DNA of 64,000 nucleotides, from contig NC_012873.2 in NCBI RefSeq assembly GCF_000003195.3, forward strand, positions 50,563,166 to 50,627,165, in the 5' to 3' direction. The DNA is from Sorghum bicolor. Lineage: Eukaryota > Streptophyta > Magnoliopsida > Poales > Poaceae. The notes under the pieces were generated by a model. It did not search any database and was not told the DNA's origin. It saw only the letters and a program-made list of their open reading frames with translations. Shown piece after piece: positions 35,032 through 47,200 of this stretch. The translations under genes were made by a program, and so were the position numbers. The first letter of the stretch is position 1, and every line of letters starts with the position of its first letter.

Positions 35032-35969
35032 CAGTACCAGACCACAGCTTTTTCCTGTCGGTTTTTTATTTCCTGGCGGTTTTGTCAAAACCGTCAGGAA
35101 TTTAAAAGGACTCCTGTCGGTTGCCGCAAACTGACAGGACTGAGTCAATTCCCGTCGGCTAGTAGAAACCGACGGGAAAGAAAGAAACCGTCAGGAACAC
35201 GCCCATCACTCCTGACGGCGCTGTCCAACCGACAGGACTCCTCCCCGCGTGACTCAACCGTCCTAAATCGACAGATAGGATTGCTCCCTCGGCGCAGCCT
35301 AAAAAAAAATTAAGGACGCGTTTTCCCCCAAGCTACAGTATAGTGGGTCCCACATCGAGAGATAAAACTTGCCATCGCCAAACCCTATCTCTTATGCCGG
35401 CCCCATCTCCTTCTCCCGCATCGAGCGTCCGCATCGAGCGTCTCCCCACTGCCCCAGGAGCTCCCCGCCGCCGGCACCATCACCGCCTCCAAGGCCTCCC
35501 CGACGCCCGTGCCACCTCCCCGAGGGGCCTCCCCGACTACAAGCCGTCGCCGCGCCACCGCCGCACCGACGGGCTCTCCGCCGCCCGCAATGCCGCCGCC
35601 CCAAGGGGCTCCTCGGCGCCCGTGCCGCCACTGCCCTGAGGGGCTCGTGAACGCCTGCGCTGCCGCCCTGACCGGCTCCTCGACGTCCGCGTGGCCCTAG
35701 GGATCCGCCACTGCCCTCAGGTGCTCTCTCTCTCTCTCTCTCTCTCCCCCAATCTCCCTCTCAGATCTGCTGTGTTTTTAGTTTCTTGAAGGGATCTATT
35801 TTCACAATTGCATAAAACTGATGAGATCTATGTTTTGATTTAGATTTAGAACAAGCAAACTGCGTGAAATCTTAATGTTAATTAATTTGCTGTATTAACG
35901 ATGCAGCTAATGCACGTATTGGTGGCAAATTTGGAGGTTCAAAGAGTGGTTACAGTGTCCCTGGAGCGC

Positions 35970-36025
<56 letters not shown>

Positions 36026-37426
36026 CTGTTAATGCTTTATCAGAGGTTTGTATTTGTATTTTGAACTCTTACTAGTTCTAAAAATAAAATAAGAGAAGTT
36101 CTATAGTTAAAGATGGTTTGCTGAGCGACTGCAAAGTTAGTTGAACTTGCTCTTAAGTTTGCAGATTCAAGATTATCTTTTATGAAGATAGTATTCTGGT
36201 AGCTTCATTTTCTCTAGTGTGCAGAGCCTTAAAAGCTCCCAAGTCTAGACAGTAATAATCCAGAAGTAATATTACAGAAGACTAAAATATTTTTTTTCTA
36301 ACATTTTACGGCTGCTGCGATCTGGCTTAGCTAGCTACTGGATGACTGAAATATGGTAAGGACTACAAGTCCTTTGCAATTTTCCTCTGAGGTGTAAATG
36401 GTAGATAAGAAATGTTAACAACTATCAGAACTAGTAAGAGTTGAAGTATGAGAACTATCAGAATATGAGCCTGTTTGCCATTTACCTTGTTTATAGACTA
36501 TCCTTCGTGATACTTAGGAGTTTCAATTTGTCTGTTTTATTCAACTTGTGGCATCCATTTGGCAATTTTAAACCCTTTTTGGCATGCTAGGTTGGTGATT
36601 TGTGAAGACTAAAGTTGGGCCACAATGTTTCATACTCACATTTAGCATATTCTTCTGTAGGACACATGGAAGACTAAAGTTGCATATCTACTGATGGAGG
36701 GTAATCCAAACTTCAGCAGTAGAAAATATTTTACTTGATAGAAAAGAGTACAGGAAACCCATGTAGTATACTTAACTTTGTAATCCCAACTTAGTATGTT
36801 AGTTGTTAGCTGTTATGTTCCTTGTGTGGTGAAGGTGAACAATGAATTTGTAACGAGAAGCAGTATATGCAGTGTACTCAACTTGTAATCTTAACTTAGT
36901 ATAGAAGAAGCTGAAATGTTCCTTGTGTGGTGACCAATGAATTTGTAATATGAAGGCAGTATGGATTTGGTTGGCTTGAGAAACCATGATTCACTATATG
37001 GTCGTGATCATTTGTGAGAGTGAATTTCTAATATGATTTGAATGGATAAATAATATTGTAGTGCACAAATATTATTTATATTGGCAGTAATAAAAGATAG
37101 ACCTGGTACAATTTTTTCCTGACGGCCAGATTATCTTTTCCTGACGGATTGTATTGACAAGATAAAAATGCAGAATTCCTGTCGGGATTTCCTGACGGTT
37201 GTATTGACAGGAGCTGATCCTCGCCAGCATAACCTAAACCGTCAAGAGCTGCCGTCAGGAATTGTTTCCTGACGGCCGCACGTCAAGAATAGTGTGCTTT
37301 TCCTGTCGAGCTGTTCTTGTCGGCTGTTTGCTGACGGCTGGCCGACAGGAATACAATTCCTGACGGTTTTTTGGACTTTCCCGTCGGCTTTCGGCCGTCA
37401 GGAAAAAACTGTAGCCCGTGGTAGTG
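35032..37426. mobile_element. CACTA element with CCTGACGG subterminal repeats
   Basis: The right end read inward is CACTACCACGGGCTACAG and the left end is CAGTACCAGACCACAG, so one base of the left CACTA core has changed. Many CCTGTCGG, CCTGACGG and CCGTCAGG motifs in both orientations fill 35050-35240 and 37115-37405, a dense subterminal array. The flanking triplets (AAC, GTG) do not match. Inside, a Pro/Ser-rich GC-rich block (35340-35760) looks like a captured 5' exon and there is an AT microsatellite (35973-36022). No transposase is seen. Confidence 0.78.
35973..36022. repeat. (AT)25 microsatellite
   Basis: Uninterrupted AT dinucleotides inside the CACTA element, flanked by GGAGCGCTTC and CAGCTGTTAA. 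Confidence 0.95.
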
Positions 37427-37457
37427 GTGAGTATTTTTCCCAACTCTGTTTGGTGGA

Positions 37458-37591
37458 GATCTAAAGCCTCACATACCGCCACGAGCTGCAAGTGGAGGTG
37501 CAGCCACGCATGTGAGGCTTTTGATCACCAGTGGTAGTGGTGAGTATTTTTCCCAGCTCGTGGCACCGCCACGCATGTGAGGCTTTGGATC
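37458..37591. repeat. Imperfect inverted repeat beside the CACTA right end
   Basis: The left arm (37458-37488, GATCTAAAGCCTCACAT...) pairs with the right arm (37554-37591, ending ATGTGAGGCTTTGGATC). A direct repeat GGTAGTGGTGAGTATTTTTC occurs at 37420 and again near 37533, so a duplicated and inverted segment abuts the element end. Confidence 0.7.
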
Positions 37592-38029
37592 TCCTTGTTC
37601 ATGATTCATCGCTGTCACGGTCTAAAATTTATATTGTAGAACATGGACAAGTAATGTTAATAAAATAAATGGTTTCTATAATCTTTTAAATTTTTTTTCA
37701 AGATATAGTAAGTAAATGAAACAATTTTCCAAGAAAAGAAAATTGTTTTTTTAGTTTTAATTCAATTTGACATAGGTTTATGTTTGACTTGCTGTATTCA
37801 TGCCGATTGCATTTGGGTGTTTAATATGTAAAAAAAATTAAAATATGTCGAAAATATAAATATCTTTGTCTAGGATTACTCCAACCTTTTCTAGAATTTA
37901 ATTTATTTCTTCTCAACTAAATCCTTTTGTTTGAAGCTCCTAATAATGCTTTGTTACTTTATTTGGATTCTCCATATTATAATCTATATCTCTGTCGTCA
38001 CCAGAGAAATTACTCTTGTCGGATACGAC

Positions 38030-38548
38030 TCAAGATGGCAATGGGGACCCGAAACCCGATTCCCCGCGGGGAATTCCTCTACTGGAGATCGGGGATGGAA
38101 GAGATTTACTCCCCACGGGGAGACTAATGGGGAAAATTCCCTCCCCATCGGGTCTGGCGGGTTCGGGGATGTTCCCTATGTCCCCGTACCCGAAACCCGC
38201 GTACCCGCCCCGTTAATTAATAAATACAAATATATAGAATATAGATGCAGAGGGACTATGATTGAGAAACTAAGAATGTGACTAGTTGTATGCTATGATT
38301 ATGATGTGTGTATGAACTTTAGATCACAATTGATAATCATGTCTTAGTCATGCTTATTGTTCTATTGCCTTTATGCCTTTATCTTGTTTAGCGTCGGGTA
38401 CGGGGATCCCCATCGGGGACCAATTCCCCACGGGGAACGGGGATGGGAGAAAAATGTTCCCCAATGGCCTTCGCGGGGACGCCCCCCCCCCGCGGGGACG
38501 GGGATGGTGGGTCAATCCCCGACGGGGAATTCCCCGTTGCCATCTTGA
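38030..38548. mobile_element. hAT-type MITE, TSD GATACGAC, G/C-run rich
   Basis: The 519-bp element starts TCAAGATGGCAATGGGGAC and ends CCCCGTTGCCATCTTGA. An exact 8-bp duplication GATACGAC lies at 38022-38029 and 38549-38556. Both ends carry many CCCCG / CGGGG runs in alternating orientation, while the middle is AT-rich. It is non-coding. Confidence 0.93.
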
Positions 38549-39057
38549 GATACGACAGGAATATATGGACAGATGTGTATCGAAAACACATTAAAAATCA
38601 ACACAAGTTAATTACCACGGCACACATATATAGCATTACATTCTTGTATCATATATTCAGTGACACACACACCACACACCACACACCACACACCGGACAA
38701 CTGAATAAACGTACTCACGCAAGCTTAACACTCCCTGACACTTGAACACACGCTCACTCTCACTGTGAACTGGCCATTATTCTAGCTGAAAATCAACACA
38801 GATGGAGCACACACACACACACAGACACATGACCACTAAGGACAGGAAACCAGTAAGTAACGATTGCCCCCTCCTCCAATTCCAAACACATAGGATTTAG
38901 ATGGAGAGAGGGAGACCTGGAAGAAAGGCTTAGCCTTCCCTTGCCGATAAGACTTGCCTTCTTTCTCGTGCATAGCTGCCGAAGAAGCATCCCTGCTCAC
39001 ATGCCAACCCGTGGTGGAGAGCACGGCAAGCATGCTTTTTCACTGCTTGCACTATAC
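38549..39057. repeat. Intergenic with CA-type microsatellites
   Basis: ACACACC-type repeats occur at about 38661-38697 and a pure (CA/AC)n tract at about 38802-38822. No protein is recognised. On the minus strand this would be the downstream part of the possible transcription unit that starts near 39225. Confidence 0.6.
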
Positions 39058-39150
39058 TCACACCGCTGCTGCCGGTGTGAGTGTGACCAGTGCTTCACTC
39101 ACAACACCTTCTTCTTCTCTGCCCCTCTTCTTCCTCTTCCTCGACATCAT
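39058..39150 (-). CDS. Possible small ORF in a minus-strand transcription unit
   Basis: A minus-strand TATAAAAG box lies at 39232-39225. The next ATG pair (39150-39145) opens a 30-residue frame with a very basic start (R-K-R-K-K-R) that ends at TGA 39060-39058. The transcript region then contains a 10-bp perfect hairpin (39057-39083). I do not recognise the peptide. It may equally be a non-coding RNA leader or a chance frame. Confidence 0.25.
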   Translation of the reverse strand: MMSRKRKKRGREEEGVVSEALVTLTPAAAV

Positions 39151-39224
39151 ATGCTAGGGAGCTCTGCTTGACGAGCGAGTTCGGTGGGTGAGAACACTGG
39201 TCTGGCCATGGCCAATCTTCCTCT

Positions 39225-39232
39225 CTTTTATA
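39225..39232 (-). promoter_or_regulatory. TATA-box-like site on the minus strand
   Basis: TATAAAAG within GCCTATAAAAGAGAGGAAG, a good plant TATA context, facing leftward toward the small ORF. It is the best TATA motif in this otherwise gene-poor interval. Confidence 0.4.
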
Positions 39233-42200
39233 GGCATCTTCACGTTAACTGAATCACTCAAGTCTGTGCGAGTGATTGGCCTGTAGGGATTGCTAATTGG
39301 TGAAGGGGGGATTCTTTAGTTGCGTTATGGATTCTCGCATATCTGCACCCACTCATCCTTGAACCACTGGATTCCATTGCTTTTGATACTTTTTATGGGT
39401 GGCCATTAAGGCGTTAACACTTTGTTATCTTGTGCCTAACTTATGGCGATAGCCTCTAATGACGCCTTTTTACGGGATAGTGGGGATCCTCTGAGGTACA
39501 ATCAGTAGACACCTGTCGATGATTAACAGCGACAGTTTCAGAAATACGAGTACTTATGAGATGAGTGACAAAGAATCTCATCCATTGCTACATGCTAAGT
39601 ATTTTTCTTTTGGAAGAACCTTCAAAGAGGGCCAGGAATCATGCAATGCGATTTACTTATGAAGAAAGAAGAAAGAGTAACCTGGTTTACAAGGAAAATT
39701 GGACCTAGAAACTATACAACCACATGACTAATAAAAGGAAAACCTGTCCTGAACACAACAGCTCCGGCAGCTCACCCACCATCACTCTGTTTGGATGCAA
39801 AGTATTTTTGAAGTACTAGAGAAATACTATATGGCTTTACAAAATACTTTGATTTTTAAAAGCTATTGAGTGTTTGGATGCAACAAATCTTGTAGTCTCT
39901 AAAACCATGGTTTTGTCAAAATTGTAGTTTTTTTTAGAGTTTTAGAGACTCCACTCATGACCTCTTTTTTCTAAACCACAGTTTTGTGTCTTTAACTGAT
40001 AAAACCACAATTTTGTGATACTAAAGTTTTTTAAAGACCGCATCATCCAAACAACACAATAGAGCCTATCGTTTAACTAGTTACCGAGCTTCGTCACAGT
40101 AGCCCACCAATACTTTTCATATGTGCATGAAGAAAAGTTGTCATGCAATATCTACAGAAACATTTCTCTGAACATTATGAAAAATCCAACTCGAATGTTT
40201 AAAATTTGTGGTCATCGAGTTACGGCTCCAGAAGATCCGGACATTCTTGCCCCCTACATACCGAAGAAGGGTGGAAGGAGACGACTCCCTGTGTGTTAGT
40301 AGTCTCAGCATGATTCACGTACCAATGCAAGTGCAGACCAGCAACGCAAAGGAAAACTTCTAAAAGAGCTGCACGCTTTTGGAAAGCGCCATACATTATC
40401 ACGTCCCTACACACACAATCCTCAAAAAGGAAACATCAGATCAATTAAACTGGAATCTGATTGTTTATGGACGATCCATCACCCACCACCATCCAATGCG
40501 GAATAGGGTTCACTCTAGGGAAGATGTCCAATGTCGTCTTCTAGACATCAGATAGATTCATATCCTATTCATTCTCAGTGTGTCCGGCCGGGCTTACACC
40601 CAACTCTATCCGAATCAAAAGGTGACCTTTTCACTGGGTGGGGTTGATTGATAGATGTGTGCTTTGTCCTAAGTAATGGCCTTATCAACTTGTAATTGCC
40701 TTCAACTTGCGTTAATGGAGATCATTATGCCACTTTCTCATGCTCATACCTTGACTTTTCCTCCGGGATATGATAATTTATGTAGCTAAAGGACAGGCCA
40801 CGGTCTGGAGATAAGAGCTGATGAGTGAGTGTGACCTTGGAAGTGCTCTGTTGATGATCATCGGTCTCCTACTTTATTTTCGCCAACAATGAGAAAAAGG
40901 ATCGTGTTTACTGCTTTCTGAAGAAATGAAAGGAGACTTGATACTAGGCCATGCATATGTCACGGTAAGTCTTAGAAGTTGTTCTTAATATTTCATTTCG
41001 AATGTTGATTGAGTAGTAAAGTTAGTTTAAACTAACTTAACTAAATTGGATTGCATGTTTGTATATATAAACAAGTAACAATTATTTGAGCATGCTACAT
41101 AAAATATTTTGTAAAAAATCATTATTCTATCTATCATGTATTTATCTCAGTTTAAGAAAGATGGAAACACCCATTAATATCTGTTTTCCAAAGCAATTAT
41201 AAACCATCTAAATAAGCTTTATTTCTCGATTCCTAAGAAGAAAAGGACAAACAACACTGTATTTGTTAGATTGATCTCTCACCAGACTGGCCGAATGAAC
41301 ACCCAACTCTATCTGAATCAAAAGGTGAACCTTGATCCGCGTCCTGGGGCGCCCAACCCAATTCATGGCTAGTGGCCCCTCGCCGTGCAGCGCTATATAG
41401 AGAAGGTGGGGGAGCCGGGGCTCGTGTCACGAGGTTCCTTTGAGCCGCCACTCCCACCTACAACCCTAAACCGATCATGAGGGTCGCGTTGTGAGCGAGA
41501 GGAAGCACCACCAGTGTTTGTCTGTCACTGGATCACGCCCCACTCCTTCACTGCCTCGGCACTACTTCAGTACCTCTTCCCCGACCGTCACTGCCCTAGT
41601 ACAGAGCGTCACCGACGAGATGGCAGCCTCCGGATCTAACACCACCACACTAGCCCCTCCCTCCTATGATCTATGCACCTCTCTCTCTCTCTCTCTCCCT
41701 GAGTACTAGTTCGTGTGCTATTGTTTATCACAAAATAGAAAAGTTGTACCCTACTGATCTACACCTAGGAGGTCCTAAAGACTTAATTTGTATTAGCCAC
41801 GTATGCTTCTCCCAAACATGATGGCAAGTTTTTCTATGAAATACTCAATAGTATAAGGCTAGCTTCCTTGTCAATTTATAAACATAAATGTTCGGTTAAT
41901 AATAAACGAAACAGCGCAAGTTCCCATTTATCAAAATTAAGAGGACGTGTTGTTTATTAGTTAGGTGATGCCTCAAAAGCAAAGTGGGGTGAGGAAAGGA
42001 AGGATTTGAGACCCTCCTTGCACTGCCAGCCCTGAGAGAGCGTCCTTAGTCCCTCAACCATACCCTGAGAATTTTCTTGTTGAATGCTTTAAGAACGAGA
42101 GATATAGCCTTTCTAGGGTTATAAGGTAACCGCACCAAATATGAGTTGGGGCATAAATGAGCAACTTCTCTTCTAAATTTTCCTCTACTTCTTCAGTCTA

Positions 42201-42389
42201 TTCCTGCCCTAGAAAAAAGAAGCCCAGTACAGCAGTACTTGCTATTTTAGCAAACCAAATAGCACACCTGTTGGACTTTAATTTTTGCTTTAAAAATGTA
42301 AAAATAGCCTAGATAACATGGATAACATATCTGTTGGAGTTGCTCTCACCAGAAACTATCGTCATATATAGTATGATGTTCCTCCTTGG
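39233..42389. other. Intergenic; possible MITE at 39788-40062
   Basis: Near 39790 the phrase CTGTTTGGATGCAAAGTA and near 40050 the inverted TGTTTGGATGATGCGG could be the ends of a Tourist-like MITE full of AAACCA / TGGTTTT phrases. A ~45-bp direct repeat (CACCCAACTCTATC) occurs near 40600 and 41300. A TATATAGAG string at 41394 precedes a short frame with no known match. No gene is supported. Confidence 0.35.
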
Positions 42390-42740
42390 ACTCCAAAACT
42401 ATGCAAATTATGAGATCTCAAAACCATTCAAATTACCTCTTTGTCCTATTTTGAAGTGGATTTGAAAGCGGTTTAGTCATAAAATCTGGTAAATACTTGA
42501 CAAGGCTATTAAACCATGGAAAATATATGTAAGCTTCTAAAAATTTTAAAAGAAACATAGCGATAGACTTTCATACAACAAATCCAAATAAAATATTTAG
42601 AGCTCGTAAAAATATCTTTGAAGCTTCAAAAAACTAGATTTAGTTCTAGAAGAATGGAAAAATATCCCAAAAATCTAGGAAGTTCACAAAACATTCTAAT
42701 TTATGTTTGAACATGTTTTGAAAACTTTCCACAACAAAAG
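42390..42740. repeat. Left arm of a long inverted (foldback) repeat
   Basis: Read forward, this arm parallels the reverse complement of 54634-54936. Shared blocks in order are A-A-A-C-C-A-T-T-C-A-A-A-T-T, AAATACTTGACAAGG, AATAAAATATTTAGAGCTC (one or two changes), CTTTGAAGCTTCAAAA and the TTTTGAAAACTTT-type phrase near 42720. The CACTA element at 42808-54630 separates the two arms. Confidence 0.75.
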
Positions 42741-42879
42741 AAATAAGAGGCAGCCAGCATGAATGCATTGAGTATTAATGTATGCTGAGTATTATACTTT
42801 TGTAGTGCACTACTACAGAATGAGGCATTGGTCGATGCCCAAAATGGTCAAAAACCTTAGCGTTTTTGCGCCCGGGGTT

Positions 42880-43135
42880 AAAGACTCCTTTAACACTGGT
42901 TCGTAACACGAACCGGTGCTAAAGGGTCCTGCCCAACGGCTACTGACAGGTGCTGTCGGGGCAGGGACCCTTTAGCACCGGTTCGTGTTACAAACCGATG
43001 CTAAAGGGTCCCCTTTAGCACCGGCCAGCGCCACGGGCTGAGGCAAAGCCTTTAGCACCGGTTTGTAACACAAACCGGTGCTAAAGGGTCACCCTTTAGC
43101 ACCGGTTTTTGCCCTGAACCGGTGCTAAAGGTCCG
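42880..43135. repeat. Left subterminal repeat array of the large CACTA element
   Basis: Repeated GACCCTTTAGCACCGGTT and inverted ACCGGTGCTAAAGGGTC units alternate and can fold into hairpins. Such arrays are the expected binding sites for the element's own DNA-binding protein. A TATA-like TTTATAGG follows at 43137, about 500 bp before the GRF ORF. Confidence 0.9.
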
Positions 43136-43650
43136 GTTTATAGGTCGGATCCCTCCTCCTCTCTGCCCATTTGAAACCGAGAGCACCATTCACCATTGTT
43201 GTTCTTGGAGCTTGTTCTTCCTTGTTCTTCATCTCCGACGCCCATCGTTGATCTTCTTCGACTCCGTCATCGTTTCTTCGTGTTTGGAGGTGACTAACTT
43301 TTGTCTTTCTTGTCTTTTTCATGTTGTTTTTGGCTTGTGATGTTCCCTTTATTTTTAGCTCAAATCCACATGTTCTTGCTTATTTCATGGTTGACCTAGT
43401 ATTAATGTAGTTTGCAAGAATAAATTATAGTATCTTTTTATGATCTTAGAAAGTAGGATAATTCAAATTAATTGGTTTGTTAATATCACTTGATTTATTT
43501 TTATTACTACACAATGTCCATTATATAATTTAGAAGATTTGTTGAAGTAGCTAGACAAATAAGGGATATTATTAGGTTCTTCTTTAATCATACATGTTTA
43601 CTAGTAAATGTGGAATTTATAATCGTTTAAAAATTGAGTATGGATAGTAG

Positions 43651-44058
43651 ATGGCAACCGTGACCGGGTCTTCGGTCTCTCAACGGGTTCAAAAGCGATA
43701 CCGGCCGGAACTCCTTCTCATTACTTGTGGCAAGTGTGGGCAGAAGACTGTGATGGAGTACAAAGTGTCGAAAGAGGGAGTAAACAAGGGTCGTATATTC
43801 TACAAGTGTCCGGATCGTAATGTGAGTTATTTCCAGACATTTGCTTATATATGTGCATATTTTTTTAAATGATATTAAGCACATATTTTTTTAAATGATA
43901 TTAATTAAACTTTTGATTCTCTCTTTTAATTTCAGTGGGACGGTACCAGCGGATGTACAGGTTGGTACTGGGAGGAAGAATACATTGAACACATTAAGAA
44001 ATCTTTTGCACAGGTGGTTGAGGCTGAAGGTGGTGAGGCAATGATCTATCTATTATAG
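43651..44058 (+). CDS. GRF-type zinc-finger protein inside the CACTA element
   Basis: Two exons, 43651-43821 and 43936-44058, with a GTGAGT donor and a TTTCAG acceptor, give 97 aa with no interruption. Residues 26-77 form a zf-GRF finger (PF06839): CGKCG, then N-K-G-R-I-F-Y-K-C-P, then after the junction W-D-G-T-S-G-C-T-G-W-Y-W-E. The family binds single-stranded or structured nucleic acid in larger enzymes such as topoisomerase III and APE2. Here it is almost the whole protein, followed by a short acidic helix. It sits between the left subterminal array and the transposase, same strand, about 200 bp before the transposase ATG. Whether it works in transposition is inference. Such short GRF proteins are, to my memory, frequent in grass annotations. 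Confidence 0.75.
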
Positions 44059-44253
44059 TTGGGATCGGACACGAACTAATTATGTTGCTTAAGTGTATTT
44101 TAGTTTTGGTTTTTTAGTGCTAGTTGCGATTGTATTTGTTGTAGCCAAGCTTTCCTGAATTAATCAATTATGTATCTTAGACATGTTGTGCAATAAGATG
44201 AGAAACTATATGTGTGCATGGTTTTCATAATATATATGTTATATTTAATGCAG

Positions 44254-47200
44254 ATGGTAACACGTAATTGGATGTATAATGCCGATCGGTGCTCCGAAGA
44301 GTTCATTAATGGCGTGCACTATTTCTTAAGTGTGGCCGAGACAAATAAGAGGGACGGTTTCATGTGATGTCCATGTGCCGTGTGCAAGAATTTGACGGAA
44401 TATTCTAACTCAAGAACTCTTCATTCGCACTTATTAAAGTCCGGTTTCGTACCAAACTATATTTGTTGGACCAAACATGGAGAAAGCGGGATTATAATGG
44501 ATGGAGGTGAAGAAGAAGAAGAAGAAGAATTGGACCATGCCAATATTATTGCTCAGTACGATGGCTTCAATGATGTTGCAATGGGGGGAGATAATGAAGA
44601 AGAGGTAGCAGCAGAAGATGATCGGGGCGATGATGCTTTTGGTGATGCCATCCGTGATGCACAAAGAGAATGTGAAAGTGATAAAGAGAAAGCCAAGTTC
44701 GAGCGCATGCTAGAGGACCACAGGAAATCGCTATATCCCACCGCTGAAGAGGGGCAAAAAAAAGCTGGGTACCACACTGGAATTGCTGCAATGGAAGGCA
44801 AAGAATGGTACATCTGACAAGACATTTGGGCAGTTATTGAAGATCATAAAAAAGATGCTTCCGAAACTCAACGAATTGCCCACCACTACGTATGAAGCAA
44901 AACAGGTTGTCTGCCCATTGGGATTAGAAATCCAGAAGATACACGCATGTCCTAATGACTGCATCCTCTACCGTGGGGAGGAATACGAGAATTTGGATGC
45001 ATGTCCAGTATGTAAGGCATCACGGTATAATATTAGACGAGATGATCCTGGCGATGTTGAGGGTGAAGAACGTCATAGGAAGAAAATTCCTGCCAAGGTT
45101 ATGTGGTATGCTCCTATAATACCATGATTAAAATGTCTGTTTAGAAATAAGGACAATGCAAAGTTGTTGCGGTGGCATAAAGAAGACCGTAAGATAGACA
45201 ATATGCTGAGACATCCCGGCGATAGATCCTAGTGGAGAGCGATAGACAGAGAATTCCCAGATTGTGCAGATGATGCTAGAAACTAGAGGTTCGCCTTAAG
45301 TACAGATGGTATGAATCCTTTCGGTGAGCAGAGCAGTAGTCACAGCACTTGGCCAGTTACTCTATGTATCTACAACCTTCCTCCATGGCTATGCATGAAG
45401 CGAAAGTTTATTATGATGTCGGTGCTTATCCAAGGACCGAAGCAACCTGGCAATGACATAGATGTCTACCTAAGGCCATTAGTTGAGGAACTTCAACTTT
45501 TATGGAGCAAACCAGGAGTTCGCGTGTGGGATGAGTACAAACAAGAGCACTTTGACCTACGAGCATTGTTGTTTGTAACAATCAATGATTGGCCAGCTCT
45601 GAGTAATCTTTCAGGCCAGTCAAACAAGGGATATAATGCATGCACACATTGTTATGAAGACCTTGACTGTGTATTTTTGAAAAAATGTCGAAAGGTCGTG
45701 TACCTTGGCCACCGTCAGTTTCTTTCTGTGAACCACCCAGTACAAAAGAAAGACAAGCATTTTAAAGGCAAGGCAGACCACCGGACCAAACCTCTCAATC
45801 GAACCGGGGATGATGTACTCGAAATGGTAAAGGATATAAAAGTGGTATTTGGAAAGGGACAAGGCAGCGAACCTATTCCCAAGGATGCTAAGGGACACGT
45901 ACCCGTGTGGAAGAAGAAATCCATATTTTGGGAGCTACCTTACTGGAATGTCCTAGAGGTCCGCAACGCGATCGACGTGATGCATCTGACAAAGAATCTT
46001 TGTGTGAACTTGCTCGGATTCATGGGTGTCTACGGGAAGTCTAAGGATTCACTTGAAGCACGACAAGACTTGCAGCGCATGAAAGAATGAGACAACCTGC
46101 ATCCAGAAAAGACAGATGATGGATGTCATTACTTAAGCCCTACTAGCTACACTCTGAGCAAAGAAGAGAAGGAAAGCATATTTGAATGTCTTAGCAGCAT
46201 CAAGGTCCCATCTGGATTCTCCTCCAATATCAAGGGAATAATTAATGTGCGAGAGAAGAAATTCCTGAACTTGAAGTCCCATGACTGTCACGTTCTAATG
46301 ACGCAATTGCTGCCGGTAGTTTTAAGAGGAATTTTACCTCCACACGTACGTCTAGCCACCGTAAAGCTATGTGCATTCCTCAATGCAATTTCTCAGAAGG
46401 CAATCAATCCAGAGCAGCTAGCTACTCTATAGAATGATGTCGTTCAATGTCTCATCAGCTTTGAGTTGGTGTTCCCTCCATCCTTCTTCGATATCATGAC
46501 ACACCTCCTAGTTCATCTGATCAAAGAGATTCGTATCCTCGGTCTTGTGTTCCTACACAACAGGTTCCCCTTCGAGAGATTCATGAGTGTCCTAAAGAAA
46601 TATATCCATAGTCATTCCCGGCCAGAAGGAAGCATTGCCAAGGGCTACAGAACAGAGGAGGTCATAGAGTTCTGTGTTGACTTTATTCCAGACCTTGACC
46701 CAATTGGCATTCCTGAATCTCGACACGAGGGCAGACTCAGCGGAAAGGGAACACTTGGGAAGAAAACATATATTGGTACGGGAGATGATTACTTCAATAA
46801 AGCACACTACACATTTCTCCAGAACTCCTCATTGGTGGAACCATATGTTGAGGTACACAAAGATTTCCTACGGTCCCAGTGGCCCGGGAAGAATGAAGCT
46901 TGGATAATGCGTCTGCATATGGAAACTTTTGGCGATTGGTTGCGCAAAAAATGTCAAGGTGATGAAAACATTGATGAGGAGCTTTATTTGTTGGCCAGGC
47001 AACCATCATGGCATGTCCTCACGTACAAATGGTACGAGATAAATGGTAACACATTTTACACAGTTGGCCAAGATAAAAGGAGTACCAACCAAAATAGTGG
47101 TGTACGCGTGGATGCCACGGATCCAAATGGGAACAGACAAACATATTATGGACGCATAGAAGACATATGGGAACTAGTCTATGCAGCTAATTTTAAAGTT

